Positions 45,521 to 52,245 of a stretch of 64,000 nucleotides of DNA are shown here, piece by piece (positions within the stretch are counted from its first letter, which is position 1; each line of letters starts with the position of its first letter). The notes beneath the pieces are model-generated. The model saw nothing but the letters and a program-made list of their open reading frames with translations, was not told the origin of the DNA and searched no databases. The DNA lies in assembly GCF_030315745.1 (NCBI RefSeq), contig NZ_JASXSH010000002.1, positions 1-64,000 of the forward strand, read 5' to 3'. Both the position numbers and the translations under genes were made by a program. Source of the stretch: Gordonia heveisoli (GTDB taxonomy: Bacteria; Actinomycetota; Actinomycetes; Mycobacteriales; Mycobacteriaceae).

Positions 45521-45913
45521 TTAGTGATCGGTAGCGCTGATCACAGGAGAAGTCCCCGCTCTCCACGAGGCCCGCTCTTCGCCCAGCGTTGAGCGGGCCT
45601 CGCCCGTTGAGATGCCCGGCGGGGTGCCGGTGTGGCCTACCGCCACCGCAAGCCCGCCCCGCGAGCCCTCAGACACCGGGGACACCGCTCGTAGAGGCCG
45701 CACTACTGGGGCCGGTACCCCGCACACGACCTCGTCCACGATCTCGAAAGCCTCGACCAGGCGCACGCCTCGCCTACGCGACACCAACCACTCCCGGTCT
45801 CGCTCATCTACCGCGATCCTCACGCCCCAGCGCCACACGATCTTCTTGACGAAGCCCAACAGAAGGTCCGGATTCTTCGGGCACGCCGCCCCGGCCACAA
45901 TCGCCGCGCTCAT
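45521..45913 (-). CDS. Hypothetical protein of the element
   Basis: A 130-aa frame from the ATG at 45913 overlapping the stop of the upstream gene (TGATG), so it belongs to the replication operon. The first 60 residues (CPKNPDLLLGFVKKIVWRWGVRIAVDERDREWLVSRRRGVRLVEAFEIVDE) look like a folded domain; the rest is low-complexity. The stop is 120 bp before the replicase start. No known family. Confidence 0.55.
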   Translation of the reverse strand: MSAAIVAGAACPKNPDLLLGFVKKIVWRWGVRIAVDERDREWLVSRRRGVRLVEAFEIVDEVVCGVPAPVVRPLRAVSPVSEGSRGGLAVAVGHTGTPPGISTGEARSTLGEERASWRAGTSPVISATDH

Positions 45914-46650
45914 CACAGCTCTCCTTCGCGGAAGCGATCAGCGGGCCAGCCGGTGTTCCGCAGACGGAGCATGTCGGAGACGGTGATCACGCGCACGCCG
46001 CCTTCAATGTCGGCGTTGAATCGTCCGAGGCACTTCGTGCAGGTCGGATAGACCCGAGTGACGCCGAGTGAATGCACCGGCACGAAAGTCTGGTGCCCCT
46101 CTACCTCGCTTATTCGCCCCTTGACGTTTCCGCACCACCAGCACTCCATCGAGTCCCAGTGGATCAGTCGCAGGATCATCCGCAGCGCCGACCATTCCAT
46201 CGTGACTGGCCACGTCATCACGCCCGTCGCATGTCGGATTGATTCGTCGTAGTCCAGCGGTTCGTCCAACTCGTTGCGGAAGTGCTCACGGTCGTAGACC
46301 TGGACAGCGTGCGCCGGACGGCCACTGCCCAGCATCGCTTCGATACGTGCGTCGTAGGCGTCCTCAGCGCTGGCCAGTTCCAGTCCGCCGTGACGCTCTC
46401 GGTAGTCGTCGCGTAGATGGTCGTCACTGAACCCGTTACGCTGCAACGGCTTCGGTTGAAGGTCAGCCGAGTTGCTCAGGATGTAACTGAACCGATTCCG
46501 GTACTCACCTGGAGACGGCTCGCTCATCGTTAGGCGGTTGTCCAGACCTCGCTGAGCGCGAGGATGCTCCCGCAGCGCCGCGTTCACGCCCGTCAGCTCA
46601 CCAGCCGAATAGGCCGCGCTCGCCTCGTCCAAGAAGTTTTCGCGATTCAC
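45913..46650 (-). CDS. Zinc-finger protein, HNH-like region
   Basis: A 245-aa protein starting at GTG, which overlaps the previous stop (GTGA). The C-terminal part has two CxxC knuckles, ECWWCGNVKG and PTCTKCLGRF, around VPVHSLGVTRVYPTC, an arrangement seen in treble-clef/HNH-type zinc domains, though a full HNH catalytic motif is not clear. The N-terminal 130 residues are helical and unrecognised. It may be a nuclease or DNA-binding protein of the element. Confidence 0.65.
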   Translation of the reverse strand: MNRENFLDEASAAYSAGELTGVNAALREHPRAQRGLDNRLTMSEPSPGEYRNRFSYILSNSADLQPKPLQRNGFSDDHLRDDYRERHGGLELASAEDAYDARIEAMLGSGRPAHAVQVYDREHFRNELDEPLDYDESIRHATGVMTWPVTMEWSALRMILRLIHWDSMECWWCGNVKGRISEVEGHQTFVPVHSLGVTRVYPTCTKCLGRFNADIEGGVRVITVSDMLRLRNTGWPADRFREGEL

Positions 46651-46955
46651 GCCTCCTCCCCGGCGACAGGCCGAGCCAGCGACTCGATGAAGCGGACAAC
46701 CCCCGCCGGGCTGTAGGCGTTCTTCGCAGACAACTTGAACACCTGGATGCGGCGTGCCTCTGTCGCTCGCCGGACGAGGCTACGGGTCAGGTCGACGCCC
46801 AGTTCCTCGCGGGCGAAACGGATTACAGCCTGGACACCGACTAGCGTCGGCTGTTCGGACCACACGCGATTCGCGGGCTGCCGATACGGGTCTCGGGGCG
46901 GTTGCGGGAGAGCGCCTGCCGGTCGGGCCGGGGCAACTCGTGCTACTTGGGACAT
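46647..46955 (-). CDS. Small DNA-binding protein, candidate excisionase
   Basis: A 102-aa protein, first gene of the replication operon; GAAAGG precedes the ATG. After a disordered N-terminus, residues about 40-98 (VQAVIRFAREELGVDLTRSLVRRATEARRIQVFKLSAKNAYSPAGVVRFIESLAR) read like a MerR/Xis-type winged helix. Excisionase or operon regulator is the likely role. The assignment is from pattern only. Confidence 0.6.
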   Translation of the reverse strand: MSQVARVAPARPAGALPQPPRDPYRQPANRVWSEQPTLVGVQAVIRFAREELGVDLTRSLVRRATEARRIQVFKLSAKNAYSPAGVVRFIESLARPVAGEEA

Positions 46956-47379
46956 GATTGAGCCTTTCGAGGATCTGACGAGGGCTCTGCTCGGTTGGTG
47001 AGGCGGCTATCGTTTGCCGCCGGACGTCACGTGCGCAGATATCTCTGGGTCAAATCCCGTAGCTCGCTCAAGAAACCCGATGTGTGCACTTCACCGCAGT
47101 CAAACTGCGAGGCTCCTACACGGATCAGCTTTCGGGGTAACGCCACCGCTTGGCCGGTGTGCCACCCACCCTACAGCATTGCGCACCTTTTGCCAAGCGC
47201 CGCGCACCCCATAGTCGTTGGTACACAACCGAATACGTCCGTACAGGGTAGGTTCGGCCCCCATTTGGCCGCTGAGGCGTTTTCGGAGCCGCCCCGCGAC
47301 TCAGACACCCCAACGGCGCGGCAAAAATGTGACAAGAGGGGCTCGCGTGAAGGACGTAGCTTGGCAGATTTCCAGTGCG
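46956..47379. promoter_or_regulatory. 424-bp intergenic region, promoter of the replication operon
   Basis: I see no convincing gene on either strand here. It must hold the minus-strand promoter of the Xis/replicase operon and the end of the lipoprotein transcript. Structured sites are GGCGGC-8-GCCGCC (47002-47021) and the 15-bp palindrome CGCAGT-CAA-ACTGCG (47095-47109), the latter a good operator candidate. Confidence 0.5.
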
Positions 47380-47868
47380 CTACTGGGCGAGAGTGCCACC
47401 GATCGTCTTCTGTGCTGCCTTGCAGGCAATCTCGCCCGGGCCGCCGCTGTCGCCATCCGGGCATTCAACAATCCAGTTCGCGTCAGAGACATACACGGAC
47501 TTGGCCGGACCACGACGAATGCTGTTCCCGGCCGTCTTGGTCTGCAGGGCGCTCTGAGCTTGGGCGGGTGCGCCGAACGTGAACGCGTAGATGTAGGTGC
47601 CTCCGCCGTTCGCCGGTCCGGTCTTGCACTTCGCTGCCGACTCGATGAACTCAGTCTGTGCGGGCATGACCTGCTCGTCGGTGCAGCGAAAGCCCTTGCC
47701 CGTCAGGTCTGCGATCAAGTCCAGTGCGATCGGCCATTCGGCGCTCCCGACGGACGGCGCAACCGCGACCGACGACGAGGAGGTTGTCGGGGACGTCTGG
47801 TCGTCACTGCATCCGGCGCTCGCCAAGGCCAGGAGTCCGACGCCGACGGTAAGTAGTGCGCGCTTCAT
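47380..47868 (-). CDS. Element-encoded lipoprotein
   Basis: A 162-aa protein with AAGGA before the ATG and a lipoprotein signal MKRALLTVGVGLLALASAGCSDD (lipobox ASAGC). A Ser/Thr linker leads to a compact domain with three cysteines (FRCTDEQ, AAKCKTG, VECPDGDSGG, IACKAAQ). It is divergent from the XRE repressor, a lysogeny-module position where phages often carry superinfection-exclusion lipoproteins. That role is inferred from position only. Confidence 0.75.
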   Translation of the reverse strand: MKRALLTVGVGLLALASAGCSDDQTSPTTSSSSVAVAPSVGSAEWPIALDLIADLTGKGFRCTDEQVMPAQTEFIESAAKCKTGPANGGGTYIYAFTFGAPAQAQSALQTKTAGNSIRRGPAKSVYVSDANWIVECPDGDSGGPGEIACKAAQKTIGGTLAQ

Positions 47869-47911
47869 GGGTGTCCTTCTGTTCTTGTTTCTCGGCTCGA
47901 CAGATATCTAA

Positions 47912-47974
47912 CACCACCAGCACATACGACCGTCTGGCTCTGGATCGTTTGGCTTCTGCCGTATGTGGTGGTGG
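47912..47974. promoter_or_regulatory. Operator-like inverted repeat between lipoprotein and repressor genes
   Basis: CACATACG (47921-47928) is inverted at 47960-47967 (CGTATGTG), with CACCACC (47912) and GGTGGTG (47967) extending the symmetry outward with a short offset. The spacer between inner arms is 31 bp. It lies in the divergent promoter region and reaches the repressor start, as expected for an autoregulatory operator. Confidence 0.5.
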
Positions 47975-47976
47975 GC

Positions 47977-48222
47977 GTGTCAGCCGACGTCAAGCCCTCC
48001 CGAAACGCCACCCTTGCGGCGTTCGGTGAGCGCGTGCGCGCACGGCGGACCGAACTCGGTCTGAGCCAGGAGCAGGCTGCTGAGAAGATCGGCGTCCACT
48101 TCACATATCTCGGTAGGGTCGAGCGCGGCCAGCGCAGCCTTCGCTTGGAATCGGTGCTGAAGATCGCGGCCGGTCTGGGCACGACGCCAGGGCGCTTGAT
48201 GGACGGCCTGCCCACCGAATAG
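47977..48222 (+). CDS. XRE-family repressor of the element
   Basis: An 81-aa protein that is little more than one helix-turn-helix domain: FGERVRARRTELGLSQEQAAEKIGVHFTYLGRVERGQRSLRLESVLKIAAGL. GTG at 47977 is preferred; GTG codons at 47965-47971 are alternatives. It is the only plus-strand gene in the right half of the element and probably maintains the integrated state. Confidence 0.88.
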   Translation: MSADVKPSRNATLAAFGERVRARRTELGLSQEQAAEKIGVHFTYLGRVERGQRSLRLESVLKIAAGLGTTPGRLMDGLPTE

Positions 48223-48368
48223 CGAGAACCCCGCCTCACCGGACCAGGACAGGTCGATGGGACGGGGTCTCGGTGAGGACGCCCCCGGCTTGGGGTTCGG
48301 GGACGTCCTCGGCACGGGCGGGACAAGTCGACCGCGGTGCCAGGAGACGGACAAGTCAACGTCTCCCT

Positions 48369-48448
48369 CTAACGGGAGAGCCGAGGCTCCCGTTAGTCTT
48401 CGGCGGGTTGGGCGTTCAACCCGCCTGCTTGGTGGCCGCGCTGCGGCC
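48369..48448. terminator. Three consecutive hairpins between the repressor and capsid units
   Basis: Perfect inverted repeats follow each other: CTAACGGGAG-8-CTCCCGTTAG (48369-48396), GGCGGGTTG-6-CAACCCGCC (48402-48425) and GGCCGC-3-GCGGCC (48434-48448). They separate the plus-strand repressor from the minus-strand capsid block and so could terminate both. No U-tracts are present, so another role (RNA element, packaging or replication signal) is open. Confidence 0.55.
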
Positions 48449-48523
48449 TGTCTGAGGTGCCTGAGCTCTCGGTGGGCCGCTCTGCGGGGTACGCCGGGTG
48501 CCCGTTGGGTGGGTAGTGCCATC

Positions 48524-48886
48524 TCAACGCCGTAGCCGGGTTCCGGCCGGCGATCGGTACCGAATCTTCAGCGTCCCGAGGCTCTGACCCATCTTGTATC
48601 CCGACGCAGTCGTCACCGCACCGAACACGGCTGCGCTGGCAGTGGAAGCCTTGACGGCTCTCGGCGCGGGGACCATCGCCCCGACAACCGCGCCCGCGAG
48701 AGCCGACCGGCGAACCGTGCGCTTACGGCGCACCTTGGCCGACCGGCGAGCCGCCGCCAACTCGGTAACGCCGTCTTCCGCACGTCGTAACGCGGCCTCG
48801 GCCTCGTCGAGAGCGCTCAGGACCCGCTTACCGGGAGTCGCGGCAAAGCGTCCCCGGCTATCGCGAATGTAGTTGCGCGCCTTCAT
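48524..48886 (-). CDS. Basic protein of the capsid block
   Basis: A 120-aa, strongly basic protein from the ATG at 48886, coupled to the upstream gene (ATGA). It starts MKARNYIRDSRGRFAATPGKRVLSALDEAEAALRRAEDGV, then RRSAKVRRKRTVRRSALAGAVVGAMVPAPRA and an Ala/Gly-rich hydrophobic stretch. The RDSRGRFA start is common in phage structural genes. Possible DNA-binding, head-associated or membrane-active protein; not assignable. Confidence 0.6.
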   Translation of the reverse strand: MKARNYIRDSRGRFAATPGKRVLSALDEAEAALRRAEDGVTELAAARRSAKVRRKRTVRRSALAGAVVGAMVPAPRAVKASTASAAVFGAVTTASGYKMGQSLGTLKIRYRSPAGTRLRR

Positions 48887-49134
48887 GACGGCCCCGGACG
48901 GTTGCGCAACGCTCGGCGCTGCGCCAGCTCGTCGCCGAGGGATCGGAGGCCGTCGGCCGTCTCCGCATCGACCTTGGGAGCCTTGCCGTGATAGCGTCCA
49001 CCCTCCGAAGATGGCGCGTCTTCCCGACCCGGCGGAGTGAGCCCCGTACCCCAACTCATTTCTGAAGCGTCGGGACCGGGACGGAACTCCTTCGCCTGTT
49101 GCCTCATGTTTTCGGCGTACGGCGTGGGACGCAT
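48883..49134 (-). CDS. Small protein following the capsid gene
   Basis: An 83-aa hydrophilic protein from the ATG at 49134, which comes 1 bp after the capsid stop: MRPTPYAENMRQQAKEFRPGPD, ending LGDELAQRRALRNRPGPS. It is mostly disordered with a helical end. It could be a capsid accessory or scaffold-like protein; no family is recognised. Confidence 0.6.
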   Translation of the reverse strand: MRPTPYAENMRQQAKEFRPGPDASEMSWGTGLTPPGREDAPSSEGGRYHGKAPKVDAETADGLRSLGDELAQRRALRNRPGPS

Positions 49135-49135
49135 G

Positions 49136-50293
49136 TCAGCGCCAGTTCCAGCTGGGAGCGCTGTACGCACCCGACGCCTTGACCTGGACAATGCACGCCG
49201 CGCCCCGGTATCGGACGCCCGTACCGAACGAGCGCTGGAAGAAGCTGTCCTGCAACGGGTAGCGCTGGTCCTTGCCCGGGATCATGCGCAGGCCCTGATA
49301 TGCAGAGTTGGCGTGCTGCCGGAATGCGACCGGGTTGACGCCGCTGTTCGCCCCGCCTGTCGCCACAACGGCGATATAGCCCTGCGGGAGGAAGTACGAC
49401 GGAATCACCCATGCCGGACCGTAGCTCCCCGAGACCTCCAGGCCCGACCACTCGGCCGGGGCGATCTGCCCGACGACGGTCTCGCTCGTGAGGTACGGGA
49501 TGGAGCTGTTCGAGGGAATGAAGTCGTACTTCGACTCGACGCCGTTGGTGATCGCCCCGGCGCGGAAGGTCGAAATGATCTCGGCCTCTTTCGGGTTGCA
49601 CAGCACGATCAGCCGCGAAGCGCCGTCGATGCCGAAGCCCTTGGACGTGACCTGATTGATCGCGTCGGTGAGGTCGCCGGGATCGAGCGCGGTGTTGCCG
49701 GACACGAGGTAGTGGCTCGTGCTTGACGGGAAGTCCTGACCCGCGAACGACGGCGGGGTGATCCCGTCAGTGCCGGTGTAGAGGCCGTAGCAGGTTTGCC
49801 CCACCTCGTTGAGAACGGGTGTCGGATCGAACAGCCGCCGCAACAGCGTGCCAGTGATGAGCCGGTTGTCCGATTCCATCGCTCGGTTGATCAGGTCGTA
49901 GACCTGTTCGGCGGTGGCGCTGCGCAGGAATTTCCAGGTCGCCCGCGTGGCGAGGTCGTAGTCCTTAAAGGTGAATCCGCAGATCAGCGCGTCGGGTGCG
50001 GTCGCGATGCTTTGCGGCTCGCCGAACTCGCTCGCTTCCTCGAAATGATCCCCGCCGATGGTTTGCGGGATCGCGTCCCCGACGGCGATGGTCGGGTAGC
50101 TGATCAGCGCGGCCAGGGCGGTGCGTTTGCGATTCCAGGCCGACATGACCTGCGAGGCCTCGTCCCAGATGACGTTGAGGTCGATACCGTCTGCCGTCTT
50201 GTTGACGAGTACGTCGCCGTGAGTGCTGTAGCCGCGAGCGTTGTCGCCGCCGAACGCGAAGAACTGCGCCGGGGCGGGATGGATGGTGGACAT
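49136..50293 (-). CDS. Phage major capsid protein, HK97-type
   Basis: A 385-aa protein with GGAG before the ATG. The pattern fits an HK97-fold capsid: N-terminal arm (VIWDEASQVMSAWNRKRTALAALISY), E-loop region (DHFEEASEFGEPQSI), the long P-domain helix (ATAEQVYDLINRAMESDNRLITGTLLRRLFDP) and an A-domain strand (GASRLIVLCNPKEAEII). The C-terminus (FFQRSFGTGVRYRGAACIVQVKASGAYSAPSWNWR) is typical of actinophage capsids. No delta domain or adjacent protease is visible. It is the only recognisable virion gene in the element. Confidence 0.78.
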   Translation of the reverse strand: MSTIHPAPAQFFAFGGDNARGYSTHGDVLVNKTADGIDLNVIWDEASQVMSAWNRKRTALAALISYPTIAVGDAIPQTIGGDHFEEASEFGEPQSIATAPDALICGFTFKDYDLATRATWKFLRSATAEQVYDLINRAMESDNRLITGTLLRRLFDPTPVLNEVGQTCYGLYTGTDGITPPSFAGQDFPSSTSHYLVSGNTALDPGDLTDAINQVTSKGFGIDGASRLIVLCNPKEAEIISTFRAGAITNGVESKYDFIPSNSSIPYLTSETVVGQIAPAEWSGLEVSGSYGPAWVIPSYFLPQGYIAVVATGGANSGVNPVAFRQHANSAYQGLRMIPGKDQRYPLQDSFFQRSFGTGVRYRGAACIVQVKASGAYSAPSWNWR

Positions 50294-50676
50294 TTGTGGA
50301 ACTCCGATTCGGTAGTAGATAAAAGCGAGAAATCCGCGACGCCTGGTCGACGGAAGTCCGGCCCTACCGAACTGAGATGTGAAGTTATCGGCGGAAGCTG
50401 TTCACGCCGTAGAACTTGCGGAAGTTCACCAAACGATCCGCGACTCGGTGCCGGGTACTGCCCAGCGATGCCGTACTGCCCGCCACCCTATGCCCCGCAC
50501 ACGGCTCACCGCCACCCCGGCAACACCCCGGCGCTCGCGGGTAATCAGGCGGTGATCCAGCGGTAGCCGCTACTGAGCAATAGGTAGCGGATCATGCGCT
50601 CCTACCTGCGTCGATTCCGAACAATGGCCATCATCACCGCAGGTCAGGCACTACGTGGAAACCCCGTGACCTACCC
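50294..50676. other. 383-bp region between capsid gene and attR
   Basis: I see no gene. It should hold the capsid promoter. Close to attR, CCGCTAC (50567-50573) is inverted as GTAGCGG (50584-50590), nested in GATCC/GGATC (50555, 50589) with GGTAGC repeated; these could be integrase arm-type or Xis sites. Confidence 0.4.
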
Positions 50677-50720
50677 ACTCATAATCCGCTGGTCGTGGGT
50701 TCGAGCCCCACCCGCCCCAC
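50677..50720 (+). repeat. attR: displaced 3' half of the tRNA(CAT) gene
   Basis: 44 bp matching the tRNA from the anticodon loop to the 3' end, 40/44 identical. The four differences keep the fold: T-stem GTGGG/CCCAC instead of GCGGG/CCCGC, and TCCGC giving a full Watson-Crick anticodon stem with the host 5' half. No CCA follows, unlike the hybrid tRNA. It is therefore the original host 3' half pushed aside by integration. Confidence 0.88.
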
Positions 50721-50770
50721 ACACACCGTCCCCATGGAACATCGCGACCCCGTCCTGCGTTGAGGCCACC

Positions 50771-51124
50771 ATGGCAACCATCGATCTGACCGGCGCCGAA
50801 TTCGACGCCACCGTCACCGACAACGACATCGTCCTGGTGGACTTCTGGGCTTCCTGGTGTGGCCCGTGCCGCCAGTTCGCGCCCATCTACGAACGCGTGT
50901 CCGAGAAGCACCCCGACCTGGTCTTCGCCAAGGTCGACACCGAGGCCGAGCAGGCACTCGCGGCGTCGGCGAATATCCGTTCGATCCCCACCTTGATGAT
51001 CTTCAAGCAGGGCTACCTGGTGTTCAACCAACCGGGCGCACTACCTCCCGAGGCCCTGGAGGACCTCGTGCAACAGGTCACCGACCTCGATGTGGAAGCG
51101 GCACTCGCCACGCAGCAGGACTGA
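50771..51124 (+). CDS. Thioredoxin-like protein
   Basis: A 117-aa thioredoxin fold with the active site WCGPC (about residues 30-34, VDFWASWCGPCRQFAPIYE) and the cis-proline in RSIPTLMIFKQG. The ATG at 50771 is chosen; the open frame continues upstream through attR but has no coding character. It is the first host gene after the element. Likely a cytosolic disulfide reductase of the TrxA type with a short C-terminal extension. Confidence 0.93.
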   Translation: MATIDLTGAEFDATVTDNDIVLVDFWASWCGPCRQFAPIYERVSEKHPDLVFAKVDTEAEQALAASANIRSIPTLMIFKQGYLVFNQPGALPPEALEDLVQQVTDLDVEAALATQQD

Positions 51125-51185
51125 CCATCGGCTCCGCGCCCGTCTGACACAATGCGTACGGGGTGGGCGTGGACGCGGATGGTGA

Positions 51186-51890
51186 GTGGTGAGGCGACAA
51201 GGAAAGCCGTTGGGGCAGACGGCGACGAGACTGATGACCGTGGTGCTGAGCGCAGGCGTTGCCTGCACCGGCCTGCTGTCGACCGCGGCAACGGCACCGG
51301 CGGTACCCACCCCGGCGACCTCCCCGACCATCGACGCGCTGGAAGCCCTGCCGGTCAAGGGCCGCGCCCCGAAGACGGGCTATGCGCGAGACCAGTTCGG
51401 GCCCAGCTGGTCTGACGACGTCAACGTCGGTGGCGGACACAACGGCTGCGATACGCGTAACGACATCCTCCGGCGCGACCTCACCGCCATCACCTACAAG
51501 CCGAACACCCGCGGCTGTGTGGTGGCCACCGGCACCCTCGTCGATCCATATACCGCGACGACGATCAGCTTCGTCCGCGGCAAACAGTCCGCACGCGTAC
51601 AGATCGACCATGTGGTGGCACTGGCGGACGCCTGGCAGAAAGGCGCCCAGCAGTGGCCGGCCGACAAGCGCCGCGACTTCGCCAACGATCCCCGCAACCT
51701 CCTCGCCGTCTCCGGCCCGGCAAACCAGCGCAAGGGCGCCCGCGACGCAGCCACCTGGCTGCCGTCGAACAAGGCCTACCGCTGCGCCTACGTCACCAAG
51801 CAGGTGATCGTGAAACGCGCCTACGGGTTGTGGGTCACCGCCGCCGAGAAAGCCGCCATCCGGCGGATTCTCGACACCTGCCCGCGATAG
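51186..51890 (+). CDS. Secreted HNH nuclease (DUF1524/GmrSD C-terminal type)
   Basis: A 234-aa protein with an N-terminal signal (TRLMTVVLSAGVACTGLLSTAATA), then the conserved actinobacterial domain: RDQFGPSWSDDVNVGGGHNGCDTRNDILRRDL, GTLVDPYTATTISF and the HNH core QIDHVVALADAWQKGAQQWPADKRRDFANDPRNLLAVSGPANQRKGARDAATW. This is the exported DUF1524 nuclease family. A role in extracellular DNA degradation or nutrient release is inferred. Confidence 0.88.
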   Translation: MVRRQGKPLGQTATRLMTVVLSAGVACTGLLSTAATAPAVPTPATSPTIDALEALPVKGRAPKTGYARDQFGPSWSDDVNVGGGHNGCDTRNDILRRDLTAITYKPNTRGCVVATGTLVDPYTATTISFVRGKQSARVQIDHVVALADAWQKGAQQWPADKRRDFANDPRNLLAVSGPANQRKGARDAATWLPSNKAYRCAYVTKQVIVKRAYGLWVTAAEKAAIRRILDTCPR

Positions 51891-52029
51891 TCCACCCGAC
51901 CCACCACCGACCCCAACGATGACATAGCCCACAGCGCGACCGTCGACGTGATCCCCAGCCGTCGGTCGGCGAACCCCGCACTCCCGGCCGACACTGAGTA
52001 GATCACCGATCGGGTGTCGAGGGGGAATC

Positions 52030-52203
52030 ATGGCTGCGACGTACATCTGGGGACGACCACGACCCACCACCGACCGCTGCCGCGGGGCACACACCTATGC
52101 GGGCGGCTGCCGCTACAACTCCGAGGATCCGCATCGGCCGATCTTCCCCGAGGAGATCCGGCCGGGAAACCGCAGCCGAACCACCCAGACCCGGGCCGCC
52201 TGA
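52030..52203 (+). CDS. Possible small Cys-containing protein (57 aa)
   Basis: A 57-codon frame with GAGGGGGA before its ATG: MAATYIWGRPRPTTDRCRGAHTYAGGC. It is Arg/Pro-rich with two cysteines. It fills the otherwise empty 355 bp between the nuclease and dnaG genes. The evidence is a ribosome site and open frame only. Confidence 0.4.
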   Translation: MAATYIWGRPRPTTDRCRGAHTYAGGCRYNSEDPHRPIFPEEIRPGNRSRTTQTRAA

Positions 52204-52245
52204 ACCCGGGGCGCACGCACGTCTGGGTGCGACGGTCCGCGAAGG

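Larger units (their letters stand above)
38247..50720. mobile_element. 12.4-kb integrated phage satellite-like element carrying a capsid gene
   Basis: The two 44-bp att repeats are 12,430 bp apart. Between them lie a tyrosine integrase next to the tRNA end, a serine recombinase, a Prim-Pol/DUF3987 replicase with an adjacent repeat-rich candidate origin, an Xis-like small protein, an XRE repressor with a divergent lipoprotein gene, and a major capsid protein with two small genes at the far end. No terminase, portal, protease, tail, holin or lysin gene is visible. Size and content resemble the phiRv1/phiRv2 elements of M. tuberculosis and phage-inducible islands (established families). That it is mobilised by a helper phage is inference. 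Confidence 0.88.

Noticed and set aside
50677..50720. Second tRNA gene at attR
   Set aside because: Only the 3' half is present; there is no acceptor 5' strand or D-arm upstream.
38247..50720. Complete prophage
   Set aside because: No terminase, portal, tail or lysis genes; length far below that of tailed actinophages.
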